64,000 nucleotides of DNA from contig JAFQMN010000001.1 in assembly GCA_017414435.1 (NCBI GenBank), positions 1-64,000 on the forward strand, given 5' to 3'. The notes below the pieces were generated by a model, which saw only the letters and a list, made by a program, of their open reading frames with translations, was not told where the DNA came from and searched no databases. Every line of letters begins with the position of its first letter. Position 1 is the stretch's first letter. Positions 42,739-51,598 of this stretch are shown piece by piece. The position numbers and the translations under genes were made by a program. This DNA is from Oscillospiraceae bacterium (lineage in GTDB: Bacteria > Bacillota > Clostridia > Oscillospirales > Ruminococcaceae).

Positions 42739-43848
42739 ATGAACGAGAATGAATTCTTTGACGCTTTAAGAGAACTCAGCAAAGAAAAAAATATTGAGCT
42801 TAACTGCTTAATAGAAAAAGTTAAAACTGCAATGGCACTGGTTGCAAAAAAAGAATTTGGCGGTGCCGAAAATGTTTTTGTAACAATAAATGATGCTAGT
42901 TCTGAATTTAATATAGAAGTGGGCAAGCTTGTGGTTGAAGAAGTCTGCGAACCGGCTAACGAAATCTCGTTAGATCAAGCCAGGCTTATTTCTAAACACG
43001 CAATGCCAGGCGACACAATTAGAATTAAAGTAGATACTAAAAAAGTAGGTAGAATAGCAGCTCAAGGTGCTAAACAAGTAATTAAACAAGGAATTAGAGA
43101 AGCCGAACGTGAAAAACTATATTTAGCTTTAAAAGATAAAGAAGGCCAATTGCTAACTGTACCCATTCATAAGGTAGAAAGCACTTTAAATAATTTTATT
43201 GTCGCTAAAATCGGTGACTACGAAACCATTTTACCTGCCTCCGAACAGCTACCAGAAGAAGAGCTTAAAGAAGGCGATTTAGTTAAAATCTATGTTTCTG
43301 AAGTTATAAAGACCGAAAAAGGCCCTAAAATAATGATTTCTAGAACAAGTGTAGATTTTATAAAAAAACTATTCGAAATAGAAATCCCAGAGATTGCAAA
43401 TGGTGTGGTAGAAATTATGGCTGTAGCTCGTGAAGCTGGCTACCGAACCAAAATTGCCGTGAGGAGCAAAAACCCTAACGTTGATGCTGTGGGAACTTGT
43501 ATCGGTCAAAAAGGTGCTCGAATCAATCAAATTTTAAAGCAAATTCCAGGAGAAAAAATAGATATAATAAAATATCACGAGCAACCAGTTGAGTTTATAA
43601 AATCAGCGTTGCTCCCCGCCGTGGCAGAAGAAATTAATATTACCGATGCTGAAAATAAGTGTTGTGAAATATTTGTCGCTCCATCGCAAATTTCTTTAGC
43701 CATTGGGCATAAAGGGCAAAACGCAAGGCTTGTTGCTAAGCTCACTGGCTATAAAATAGAGATAAAAAAATACGAGCCCGAAATTCAAAAAGAATTTTCT
43801 TCCCAAGAAGAAAGCGAATTAATTCAAAATAATAAGGAGAGCGTATGA
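42739..43848 (+). CDS. nusA: Transcription termination/antitermination protein NusA
   Basis: The 369-residue product has the N-terminal RNA polymerase-binding domain (ENEFFDALRELSKEKNI), an S1 domain (GDLVKIYVSEVIKTEKGPKIMISR), and two KH domains (GTCIGQKGARINQI and ISLAIGHKGQNARLV). It lacks the C-terminal acidic repeats of proteobacterial NusA, as normal for Firmicutes. AGAAAGGA precedes the ATG. It overlaps the next gene by four bases. Confidence 0.97.
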   Translation: MNENEFFDALRELSKEKNIELNCLIEKVKTAMALVAKKEFGGAENVFVTINDASSEFNIEVGKLVVEEVCEPANEISLDQARLISKHAMPGDTIRIKVDTKKVGRIAAQGAKQVIKQGIREAEREKLYLALKDKEGQLLTVPIHKVESTLNNFIVAKIGDYETILPASEQLPEEELKEGDLVKIYVSEVIKTEKGPKIMISRTSVDFIKKLFEIEIPEIANGVVEIMAVAREAGYRTKIAVRSKNPNVDAVGTCIGQKGARINQILKQIPGEKIDIIKYHEQPVEFIKSALLPAVAEEINITDAENKCCEIFVAPSQISLAIGHKGQNARLVAKLTGYKIEIKKYEPEIQKEFSSQEESELIQNNKESV

Positions 43849-44108
43849 GCAAAAAGCTTCAAAGAATGTGTGTGGCCTGCCGTATAAAAAAAGAGAAAGC
43901 AAACATGTTACGTGTAGCGCAAGATAAAAATAATAAACTAATATTAGACCACAAATTTAAAGCTTTTGGTCGCGGAGCTTACGTTTGCTGTAATAAAGAA
44001 TGTATAAAAAAAGCGCAAAAAATTCGGGCTTTTGACCGAGCTCTAAAGTGCAAAGCGGATGACAATATATTCGAAAATTTATTGATCGCCTCCGAAGCCT
44101 ATAATTGA
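43845..44108 (+). CDS. rnpM: RNase P modulator RnpM (YlxR)
   Basis: The 87-residue protein shows the YlxR signature: RMCVACRIKKEKANMLRV, then GRGAYVCCNKECIKKAQ and a final basic helix. It binds RNA and, in Bacillus, modulates RNase P. Its ATG overlaps the nusA stop (ATGA). Confidence 0.95.
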   Translation: MSKKLQRMCVACRIKKEKANMLRVAQDKNNKLILDHKFKAFGRGAYVCCNKECIKKAQKIRAFDRALKCKADDNIFENLLIASEAYN

Positions 44109-44145
44109 ACCGAACAGTAGTTTGTTAAGAAAGGGTGTTTTTAAG

Positions 44146-44502
44146 TTGAACAAAGACGACTTTATAGAATCCGAAATCAAAGATGTAAAAAGGTTCAAAA
44201 ATCTAATTTCCATAGCAGCAAAGGCTGGTAACTTGTATTTGGGCTTTGACGCTGCTAAAAAAGTAATAACTAATCATAAAACAAAACTGCTATTAGTTTC
44301 TAACACTCTTTCTAACGGAACAAAATATGCTATAATTCGCAAAGCACAGCTAGCTTCGGTTAATTATAAATTAATACCTATATCACCAGAAAATTTCTTA
44401 GAATGGCTGGGAAAACGGGTTGGAATTATTGCACTAACAGATGAAGGTTTTGCAAAAGAAATTAATAGCTTGATTGTAAACAAAATAAATAAGGAGGAGT
44501 AA
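44146..44502 (+). CDS. ylxQ: L7Ae-family RNA-binding protein YlxQ
   Basis: The product (about 118 residues) contains [19 protein letters not shown] and [13 protein letters not shown], the L7Ae/L30e/Gadd45 pattern of YlxQ, which binds kink-turn RNA. The TTG at 44146 lies 10 bases after AAAGGG; a TTG at 44122 would add eight residues. It sits between rnpM and infB, the usual position. Confidence 0.92.
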   Translation: MNKDDFIESEIKDVKRFKNLISIAAKAGNLYLGFDAAKKVITNHKTKLLLVSNTLSNGTKYAIIRKAQLASVNYKLIPISPENFLEWLGKRVGIIALTDEGFAKEINSLIVNKINKEE

Positions 44503-44503
44503 T

Positions 44504-46804
44504 ATGCTAATAAAATATAGAATTTACGAACTAGCCAAAGATCTTGATGTGCCAAACAAAGAGATTATTGCTATAGTTAAAAAATATTTTGATGTTGATA
44601 AAAAACATATGACATCATTAACAGAAGACGAATTAAATATTTTATTTGAATATTTTACCCAAAATAACCAGGTACCAAATTTAAACGCTTATACTTCAGC
44701 CCCACTAAAACCCGCGGCGCCCAAAAAAGAAAATCAACCAGAAAGAGATCACCACCACAAAACACCACAATCAGAAAATAAAAATAGTACCCCTAAAAAT
44801 AAAGAGAAACCAAAAACTTCAGTAGCTCCTCAAAAAGGAAAAGTTACTGTAGAAATGCGGGCAGTTAACGTTAATTTAGATAAATATAACGAACGCTACG
44901 AAAAAATGGTCCAAAATCCAAATAACGACCGCTTTACAAACAAACAAAAACTCGGCTCTAAATATAACAAAGGGCGCGGCTCTAAAAAGAACCTGGAACG
45001 AATGAACGCTCAAGAGAAAATGGAATTGGAACGTAAAAGGCGCCAGAACCTTAAAGTGTTAATCCCAGAAGAAATCGTAGTCAACGATCTTGCTTTAAAA
45101 CTCAAAGTCACCTCATCAGAAGTGATAAAAAAACTCATCTCTTTGGGTGTTATGGCAAATATCACACAAACCATAGATTACGATACCGCTGCTATTGTGG
45201 CAGAAGAGCTGGGTTTTAATGTAGAAAAAGAAGTTGTGGTAACCATCGAAGAACGTTTGTTCGAAGCAGAACCAGATAACCCAGAGGATCTAATGCCAAG
45301 AAGCCCTGTGGTTGTGGTTATGGGCCACGTTGACCACGGAAAAACATCATTGCTAGACGCTATTAAAAACACTGCTGTTAGCGCTGGAGAAGCAGGTGGA
45401 ATTACTCAACATGTTGCTGCTTACCGCGTGCCAGTAAAAGATAGTTATATCACCTTTTTAGATACCCCTGGCCACGAAGCATTCACTGCCATGCGTGCAA
45501 GAGGCGCTCAGGTTACAGATATTGCAATCTTGGTAGTTGCAGCAGATGACGGTATTATGCCCCAAACAGTTGAAGCCATAAACCATGCAAAGGCCGCTGG
45601 AGTTACAATTATTGTGGCTATTAATAAAATAGATAAACCTGAAGCAGATGTAGAAAAAATAAAACAAGAACTAACAGAATACGACCTCGTCCCCGAAGAA
45701 TGGGGTGGCGAGACAATCTGTGTGCCAGTTTCCGCTAAATCGCATCAAAACATAGATACCCTGCTAGATATGGTTTTGCTGGTTGCAGAGCTCAAAGATC
45801 TTAAAGCAAATCCAAAAGCTAAAGCTAGCGGTGCAATAATTGAAGCAAAGCTAGATAAAGGCAAAGGACCTTTAGCCACATTGCTCGTTCAAAACGGTAC
45901 TTTAAAGGTCGGTGATATGGTTATTGCCGGCACCGCAGTGGGCAAAATCCGCACCATTTATAACGATAGCGGTGCAAAAATTAAACAAGCCGGTCCTTCC
46001 ACCCCTGTTGAGGTAACAGGTCTTTCCGAAACCCCTTCTGCGGGCGACATATTTAATGTGGTTGAAGATGAAAAATTAGCTAAAGAGCTTGCAGAAAAAC
46101 GCAAAACCGGCCAAAAAGAAGAGCAGTTCAAGCAATACCAAAAAATCACATTAGATAACCTCTTTGACCATATTGCAAGCGGTGAAATGAAAACTTTAAA
46201 CATAATCATCAAAGCGGACGTTCAAGGTTCTGTGGAGGCACTAAAACAATCACTAGAAAAACTCTCCGGGTCAGAAGTACGGGTTAAAGTAATCCACGGT
46301 GCGGTAGGTGCAGTAAACAAATCAGATATTATGCTTGCCGAAGCTTCCCATGCTATCATCATCGGGTTTAATGTAAGATCCGATGCAATTGCACAAGAGA
46401 TGCAAAGCAAAAGCGAAGTTGACGTGCGTTTCTACCGCGTGATATACGATGCCATCAACGAAATTAAAGATGCAATGCGCGGGTTACTCACTCCAAAAAC
46501 ACGTGATGTTGAACAAGGGTCTGTTTTGGTGCAGATGGTCTATAAAATTTCCAGTGTTGGCACAGTTGCTGGATGCAAGGTGTCTTCTGGCAAAGTTACA
46601 AGAAACTCAAAAATCAGAGTGGTTAGAGACGGCATTATTGTGGCCGATGATACAATCGCTTCTCTTAAACGGCAGAAAGATAATGTAAAAGAAGTGCTAG
46701 AAGGCTTTGAGTGCGGAATTTTACTAGAGAAATTTGCCGACATCAAAGAAGGCGACATTTTTGAGGCTTACACTCAAGAAAGTTATATAGATGATAAAAT
46801 TTAA
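44504..46804 (+). CDS. infB: Translation initiation factor IF-2
   Basis: The 766-residue product has an N-terminal IF2N domain ([22 protein letters not shown]), a charged linker, a second IF2N ([23 protein letters not shown]), and the GTPase with [20 protein letters not shown] and NKIDKPEA, then domains II-IV. It is a GTPase that loads initiator tRNA on the ribosome. GGAGGAG precedes the ATG. rbfA, the usual next gene, is absent; sortase follows. Confidence 0.98.
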   Translation: MLIKYRIYELAKDLDVPNKEIIAIVKKYFDVDKKHMTSLTEDELNILFEYFTQNNQVPNLNAYTSAPLKPAAPKKENQPERDHHHKTPQSENKNSTPKNKEKPKTSVAPQKGKVTVEMRAVNVNLDKYNERYEKMVQNPNNDRFTNKQKLGSKYNKGRGSKKNLERMNAQEKMELERKRRQNLKVLIPEEIVVNDLALKLKVTSSEVIKKLISLGVMANITQTIDYDTAAIVAEELGFNVEKEVVVTIEERLFEAEPDNPEDLMPRSPVVVVMGHVDHGKTSLLDAIKNTAVSAGEAGGITQHVAAYRVPVKDSYITFLDTPGHEAFTAMRARGAQVTDIAILVVAADDGIMPQTVEAINHAKAAGVTIIVAINKIDKPEADVEKIKQELTEYDLVPEEWGGETICVPVSAKSHQNIDTLLDMVLLVAELKDLKANPKAKASGAIIEAKLDKGKGPLATLLVQNGTLKVGDMVIAGTAVGKIRTIYNDSGAKIKQAGPSTPVEVTGLSETPSAGDIFNVVEDEKLAKELAEKRKTGQKEEQFKQYQKITLDNLFDHIASGEMKTLNIIIKADVQGSVEALKQSLEKLSGSEVRVKVIHGAVGAVNKSDIMLAEASHAIIIGFNVRSDAIAQEMQSKSEVDVRFYRVIYDAINEIKDAMRGLLTPKTRDVEQGSVLVQMVYKISSVGTVAGCKVSSGKVTRNSKIRVVRDGIIVADDTIASLKRQKDNVKEVLEGFECGILLEKFADIKEGDIFEAYTQESYIDDKI

Positions 46805-46827
46805 GAATAATAAAAATGGAGTAGAAT

Positions 46828-47730
46828 ATGGCTAATAAAATCAGAAAATTTATATTGTTAATTGCAACCGTAACCTTTATAATTTCCGCATCTTACCTCA
46901 TTTACCATCAAATTTCAAAAAATATAGATAAAAATAAAATCACTGCTTCAGTTGCCGAATCCAATTCACTTTCTAACCTAGAGGTAGACGGTTACTCCAA
47001 AGAATACCGTGATGATCCGCGTATTAAAAATATATATAAACAGAACCAAGATGTGGTCGGCTGGATTAAAATAGAAAACACTTCTTTAGATTATCCGGTA
47101 TTTAAAGCAAAAGACGATGTTAAAAATGAATTTTATATTCGTAAAGGAATAGATAAAAAATATAACCTTTACGGCCTGCCGTTCGTTGACTATAAATCAA
47201 GCATAAACCCTCTTAGTAAAAACGTTGTCATCTATGGCCATAACATGGGCGCAGAAGATGCCATGTTTGGGCTTTTAAAACATTATAATAAATTTGACAG
47301 ATATTGCTCCAATTCAGCTTCTAAAGCGCTGCAATTTTATAAAGATCACCCTATAATTAATTTCGATACTTTGTTCGAAGAAAATAAATGGAAGATTTTC
47401 TCTGTTTTCATTATGGACGGCGAAGACGCATCAGAATTCCAATACGTTAAATATATAAACGAAGATGACGGTTTTGAAACCTTTCTTGAGCAGGCACAAA
47501 AGCGTTCACTAATAAAAACCGCTGTAGACGTTGCTGAAGACGATGAATTTTTAACTCTTTCTACCTGCACATACGAACTAGCTTCTGGCAAATTAAGGCT
47601 TGTTGTAGTTGCCCGTAAACTCAGACCAGATGAACCAGAAGATTGCAACGTAGAAAAAGCAGAAACTGCAAGCCGCCCATTAATGCCCAAATGCTGGTAC
47701 GATTACTATGGTGGCACAGCTACAGAATAA
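46828..47730 (+). CDS. srtB: Class B sortase
   Basis: The 300-residue protein has an N-terminal membrane helix (ILLIATVTFIISASYLIY), then the sortase B core: YGHNMG with the catalytic His, LSTCTYE with the catalytic Cys, and RLVVVARKL with the Arg. Sortase B fixes exported proteins to peptidoglycan. No obvious substrate is adjacent. It lies 23 bases after infB and is followed by a terminator. Confidence 0.95.
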   Translation: MANKIRKFILLIATVTFIISASYLIYHQISKNIDKNKITASVAESNSLSNLEVDGYSKEYRDDPRIKNIYKQNQDVVGWIKIENTSLDYPVFKAKDDVKNEFYIRKGIDKKYNLYGLPFVDYKSSINPLSKNVVIYGHNMGAEDAMFGLLKHYNKFDRYCSNSASKALQFYKDHPIINFDTLFEENKWKIFSVFIMDGEDASEFQYVKYINEDDGFETFLEQAQKRSLIKTAVDVAEDDEFLTLSTCTYELASGKLRLVVVARKLRPDEPEDCNVEKAETASRPLMPKCWYDYYGGTATE

Positions 47731-47742
47731 AAAACTTCAAAA

Positions 47743-47777
47743 TAAAAGGCTCCCTCAAAATTTTAGGGGAGCCTTAA
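47743..47777 (+). terminator. Terminator after sortase B
   Basis: AAGGCTCC and GGAGCCTT with a 14-base A/T-rich loop lie 16 bases after the sortase stop and are followed by a weak T-rich tail (TTAATTA). Confidence 0.65.
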
Positions 47778-47787
47778 TTAATAATAA

Positions 47788-47819
47788 AAGTGCAGTAATC
47801 ATTTCTGATCACTGCACTT
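47788..47819 (-). terminator. Terminator after flagellin gene
   Basis: AAGTGCAGT and its complement enclose a 14-base loop 37 bases after the flagellin stop; the minus strand continues TTTTATTATT. Confidence 0.75.
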
Positions 47820-47855
47820 AAAATTTTAACTTTTTTAATTGCTTTGCTTAATAAC

Positions 47856-48719
47856 TTATGACTGCATAAGTAACTGCATTGTTTGCATACCCGTGCTTGC
47901 ATTTTTAAAGTTATCTTGCATAGAAAGCAAGAATGCCTGCAGAGCTAAATTCATTTGGCTTTGAGCTGTGGTTGCGTTCACCTGAGCTTCCAAAGAATCT
48001 ATATCTTCTATTGTAGAACGTGCTTCTTCAGTCTTATCTATATTAGCCTGTGTAGACTCAATAGCAGAATCCACTAAAACTTGAGTTGCACCCAAATTAC
48101 CTCTTAACGTGCTAAGACGTGTAATTGCTGTATTTATAATACTAACAAAAGCGCTTATACGCCTTACATGTATTGCAGATAAATTCCCATCAGTTATATT
48201 TAGTGCATTTGTAATACCAAGTTGGGTAATAGCACAATTTTGGATAGAAAAGGTTATTTTATCTATACCATAGTCCACTGCTGCATTGTTTATACCACCA
48301 GTTAATAACTTTCTACCATTATATTCAGCTGTGTCTATAGTATCTTTCATGCTTTCTTTAATTCTAGATATTTCCACCTTAATCAAAGTACGGTTTGTGG
48401 TTACTTTTAAAGCCGTATAAGCTCTAATTCCCAAAGCCTTTAAATTATTCAACTTATCTGCCAGAATATTCATAGCAGACTCTGCAATACCCAATGCTGC
48501 AGCTGCTTCTCGCAGGTTGCGCTCACCTTCACTTGCGCCAACATTCCTTGATTTTAAAGTTGCTGCAATTGCAGAACCAGAAGCATCATCTTTAACAGAT
48601 GTAATTCTTTTGCCTGTTTTCATTTGTGTTTGTGCATGTGCAGCATTTATTTGCACTCTTTTTGCATGCCTCAACGATGCGAGGGAAGCTGCATCAAAAT
48701 TTGTTGATCTAATAGCCAT
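47856..48719 (-). CDS. Flagellin-like protein
   Basis: From the ATG at 48719 (AAGGAG, 8-base spacing) the product has 287 residues with flagellin D0/D1 domains at both ends: N-terminal RITSVKDDASGSAIA, AESAMNILADKLN and ESMKDTIDTAEYNGRKLLTGG, and C-terminal VNATTAQSQMNLALQAFLLSMQDN. The central variable domain is very short. The start region ASLASLRHAKRVQ is divergent from standard flagellins. A sigma-28 type promoter lies 65 bases upstream. No other flagellar gene is in the window, so this is either an isolated filament gene or a specialised secreted protein. Confidence 0.88.
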   Translation of the reverse strand: MAIRSTNFDAASLASLRHAKRVQINAAHAQTQMKTGKRITSVKDDASGSAIAATLKSRNVGASEGERNLREAAAALGIAESAMNILADKLNNLKALGIRAYTALKVTTNRTLIKVEISRIKESMKDTIDTAEYNGRKLLTGGINNAAVDYGIDKITFSIQNCAITQLGITNALNITDGNLSAIHVRRISAFVSIINTAITRLSTLRGNLGATQVLVDSAIESTQANIDKTEEARSTIEDIDSLEAQVNATTAQSQMNLALQAFLLSMQDNFKNASTGMQTMQLLMQS

Positions 48720-48783
48720 ATAAAGCACTCCTTCATTAATATTTACTTGATTTTTTTTATTAGATGAATCCCATCTAAATTAG

Positions 48784-48810
48784 ATATCGTCTGCAAATTT
48801 TAAAACTTTA
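48784..48810 (-). promoter_or_regulatory. Sigma-28 (SigD) type promoter of flagellin
   Basis: On the minus strand TAAAGTTT (complement of 48803-48810) is followed, after exactly 11 bases, by GACGATAT (complement of 48784-48791). The SigD consensus is TAAA and GCCGATAA; the match is 8 of 8 and 6 of 8. Confidence 0.75.
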
Positions 48811-48908
48811 ACGTTTTTTAGAAAATTTTTATTATTTTTCGAAAATGTATGTGCAAAATATAACAAAAATGGTAAAAATATGGAATTAAATTCGAATGTA
48901 CATTTCGC

Positions 48909-48937
48909 TTGACTTTACGATGCTGTTGCGATATACT
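48909..48937 (+). promoter_or_regulatory. Sigma-A promoter of def-fmt
   Basis: TTGACT at 48909-48914 and TATACT at 48932-48937, spacer 17 bases, about 50 bases before def. Confidence 0.75.
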
Positions 48938-48988
48938 AAAATAGATAATTAATATTTAAAATTTAAGATTAAGAAAGGAAAGATTTTT

Positions 48989-49444
48989 ATGGCAGAGCGT
49001 AAAATATTTAACGAAAAAGATGCTGTTTTAAGGGTCATCTGCCGCAATGTTGAGCATTTTGACGCACGTTTAGCGGAACTGTTAGACGATATGCACCAAA
49101 CACTAGATAAAGCGCAAGGTGTGGGGCTGGCCGCAAACCAAGTTGGTATAAGAAAGCGAGTTTTTGTGCTTCATAATGAAGATAAACGCCTGGAATTTAT
49201 TAACCCCAAAATAACAAAAACCCAAGGCGAGGTAATAGATACCGAAGGTTGCCTTTCTTGCCCGGGGTTATTTGGCAAGGTTAAGCGGCCAGAAGAGATT
49301 GAAATTGTAGCTCAAGATAGAACCGGCAAAGAATTTAAACTGGTTATGAAGGGTTTAGATGCAAGAATTGCCTGCCATGAAACCGACCACCTGGTGGGTA
49401 AATTATTTAAAGATATTGCTTTCGATTTAGAACAAAAAGCGTGA
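48989..49444 (+). CDS. def: Peptide deformylase
   Basis: The 151-residue product has all three motifs: GVGLAANQ, EGCLSCPG with the metal-binding Cys, and HETDH (HExxH type) near the C-terminus. It removes the formyl group from new proteins. AAGAAAGGA precedes the ATG. It is in an operon with fmt, 50 bases apart. Confidence 0.97.
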   Translation: MAERKIFNEKDAVLRVICRNVEHFDARLAELLDDMHQTLDKAQGVGLAANQVGIRKRVFVLHNEDKRLEFINPKITKTQGEVIDTEGCLSCPGLFGKVKRPEEIEIVAQDRTGKEFKLVMKGLDARIACHETDHLVGKLFKDIAFDLEQKA

Positions 49445-49494
49445 TTTTTGCTTGTTTTTGGTCCATTTTTTAATTATAATGAGGTAGCTTTAAG

Positions 49495-50394
49495 ATGAAT
49501 ATAGTTTTTATGGGCACCCCTGAATTTGCAGCTGTAATTTTAGCCAGTTTGCTTACCAGCAAACACCATATACTCGCGGTGCTCACCCAGCCAGATAAAC
49601 CAGTTGGCCGTAAATTAATTCTCACCCCTTCTCCCGTTAAAATGCTGGCACAACAGCATAAAATACCGGTGTTCTGCCCTTCTACCCTAAAATCAGAAGA
49701 AACGTTAAACCAGCTTAAAACCTTGCAGCCAGATGTGATTGTTGTAGCCGCTTATGGTGTGCTTTTGCCCAAACAGATATTAGAGCTGCCAAAATTCGGT
49801 TGTATTAATGTTCACGCATCACTGCTGCCAAAATATCGTGGCGCGGCTCCAATTCAGTGGAGCTTGATAAATGGTGAGCCCGAAACCGGTATTACCATAA
49901 TGTTCATGGAAGAAAAATTAGACGCCGGAGCTATAGTGAACCAAAAATCCATAAAAATAGCAGATAACGATTCTGCAAAAACGCTGTTTGCAAAACTGGC
50001 AACACTTGGCGCCAGTGCATTGCTAGAAGGGCTTGAACTGCTAACAAAGCCAGATTTTAAAGCTAAACCACAAAACCACGCGCAAGCAACATTTGCACCA
50101 AAAATAACTAAAGAGATGGGTTATTTAGATTTTTCTAAACCTGCACAAGAGGTTTTTAATTTAATACGCGGTCTAGATATTTGGCCTGTTGCCAGAGCTC
50201 AAATTGGCGGTAAAACGGTTAAAATTCTAAAAGCAAAAATTGTGCCTAACAATGGGCTTAAACCAGGTGAAATTGCCAAAACAAAACAACTAATTATCGG
50301 CTGCGCTGACTCTGCAATAGAATTATTAACTGTTGCGCCAGAAAACGGCAAACTAATGTCTGGCTCCGCTTTTGTTAACGGGTATTTAACTTAA
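49495..50394 (+). CDS. fmt: Methionyl-tRNA formyltransferase
   Basis: The 299-residue product has IVFMGTPEFAA, the catalytic region CINVHASLLPKYRGAAPIQW and a C-terminal tRNA-binding part. It formylates initiator Met-tRNA with 10-formyl-THF. It follows def as usual. The genes that typically follow in Firmicutes (rsmB, rlmN) are not present; the acquired region starts soon after. Confidence 0.97.
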   Translation: MNIVFMGTPEFAAVILASLLTSKHHILAVLTQPDKPVGRKLILTPSPVKMLAQQHKIPVFCPSTLKSEETLNQLKTLQPDVIVVAAYGVLLPKQILELPKFGCINVHASLLPKYRGAAPIQWSLINGEPETGITIMFMEEKLDAGAIVNQKSIKIADNDSAKTLFAKLATLGASALLEGLELLTKPDFKAKPQNHAQATFAPKITKEMGYLDFSKPAQEVFNLIRGLDIWPVARAQIGGKTVKILKAKIVPNNGLKPGEIAKTKQLIIGCADSAIELLTVAPENGKLMSGSAFVNGYLT

Positions 50395-50425
50395 TCTACT
50401 TTTCATTTATATTCATACATCAAAA

Positions 50426-50455
50426 AAATACACCCTCTACAGAGGGTGTATTTTT
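50426..50455 (+). terminator. Terminator after fmt
   Basis: AAATACACCCTCT and its complement with a 2-4 base loop, followed by TTTTT, 31 bases after the fmt stop. Confidence 0.85.
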
Positions 50456-50456
50456 A

Positions 50457-50563
50457 CGCACAAAAAAGTTATTAACATTTGTTCCACGTGGAACAAAATT
50501 GAAAAAATACTTTAATAAAGCCACAAAACCCACTTTTTTTGTACTTTTTCGAAAAATTAGCAA
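50457..50563. repeat. Intergenic repeat, copy B, with parS-like palindrome
   Basis: This copy matches 26277-26382; the first 40 aligned bases are identical at 38 positions. It lies between the fmt terminator and the acquired region. The rest of 50395-50694 shows only hairpins. Confidence 0.8.
50480..50495. promoter_or_regulatory. parS: parS-like ParB binding site B
   Basis: TGTTCCACGTGGAACA, identical to the site at 26300-26315 and 24 kb from it, on the other side of parAB. Confidence 0.85.
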
Positions 50564-50648
50564 ATTAAAAATCCCCTGCTTGTGGGGCTTCACTTAGGGA
50601 TTTATCAGAAAAGGCTTTAAGTGACGTCTTCAAGCGGGGCAAAGAAAT

Positions 50649-50690
50649 AACGGTCACATTGGGAATTGCTCCCGGTGTGGCCGTTTTTCT
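50649..50690. terminator. Terminator at the left end of the acquired region
   Basis: Arms AACGGTCACATTGGGA and its (G-T tolerant) complement enclose a short loop and are followed by TTTTTCTTTT on the plus strand; on the minus strand it lies 5 bases after the AbiTii stop. Confidence 0.7.
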
Positions 50691-50694
50691 TTTG

Positions 50695-51588
50695 TTAGAA
50701 CAAACCTTGAATCTTCGCTTGAATCAAACCTGCCGCTAAGCTACCGCCGGCATTAATCAGAAAGTCTTTTAGACCAACCAGTAAAGCCTTTATTACGCTC
50801 GGCTTCTTTTCTTGAGAAATTTTATCTCTTATTTCCGATAGCATTTCCAACGCAGCGTCTTTGTCTTCGATCTGAAGTGGTTCTTGAGAGATGGCAGTTT
50901 CAATTTCCGAAACGGCGGTGCTTGCTTTATCATACGAAAAAGTCACATTTTCGTTTCCAGAAACTATTTGCATACCTTCACTTGGACCATTTATGACATT
51001 CGTTGCCCCATAATAATTGTTGACAGTCTGGGGCAGATTCTTCGCCGTTTGCTTTTCTTCATCGCTAAACCGCATTCCTTCTCCGAGAACGCCTTCTTCT
51101 TCGAGTTTGAGTGTCCATTCCAAAATAGTGTTTTTAACTTTTTCGACAATATCCATTACCGAAGCACCTGAAATATGAAGAGCATATCTCATTGGTAAGG
51201 GAGAATCGAACATTCGATTAAAAAGCTCTAATTGTTCACCCGAAAATTCGGATATCAACCCATTTTCGGCAGTCTTACAAAGAGTAATGATCTCTGAGAT
51301 GGAATTTGGCACCCTTTTCTCACATATCATTTTTTCTAATTCTCCATCCGGTATTAGTGTGGGAATCCAACCATGATATGGATTAAAGGCTTTCAATACA
51401 CCGCGGACTTTTCTATAATCGGGGCAAGTATCTTGATTCGGATAACCATTTAATTCATAAGAAATCCATTGATCGAATTCTTTTAAGCTCAACTTTACAG
51501 CAATCACATGGGCGCGGCGAAGAATCTTAACAACATCACATTCCGAAGCTGTGATCTCATTCTGTAAATCAATAACAATACTACTCAT
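50695..51588 (-). CDS. AbiTii-domain protein, likely antiphage
   Basis: From the ATG at 51588 (behind AAAGGAGG) the product has 297 residues. The first 150 match the AbiTii domain pattern: SIVIDLQNEITASECDVVKILRRAHVIAVKLSLKEFDQWISYELNGY. A QTVNNYYGATNVI beta-like linker follows, then a C-terminal region with hydrophobic helices (VIKALLVGLKDFLINAGGSLAAGLI). AbiTii was first described as an abortive infection protein; the mechanism is unclear. It follows hsdR by only 10 bases, so it is part of the restriction operon. Base composition is lower in GC than hsdR, so it may have a separate origin. Confidence 0.8.
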   Translation of the reverse strand: MSSIVIDLQNEITASECDVVKILRRAHVIAVKLSLKEFDQWISYELNGYPNQDTCPDYRKVRGVLKAFNPYHGWIPTLIPDGELEKMICEKRVPNSISEIITLCKTAENGLISEFSGEQLELFNRMFDSPLPMRYALHISGASVMDIVEKVKNTILEWTLKLEEEGVLGEGMRFSDEEKQTAKNLPQTVNNYYGATNVINGPSEGMQIVSGNENVTFSYDKASTAVSEIETAISQEPLQIEDKDAALEMLSEIRDKISQEKKPSVIKALLVGLKDFLINAGGSLAAGLIQAKIQGLF

Positions 51589-51598
51589 GTTTCCTCCT

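Noticed and set aside
50564-50694. Search for the left attachment site of the acquired island
   Set aside because: Several hairpins are present but without the right end no repeated core can be identified.
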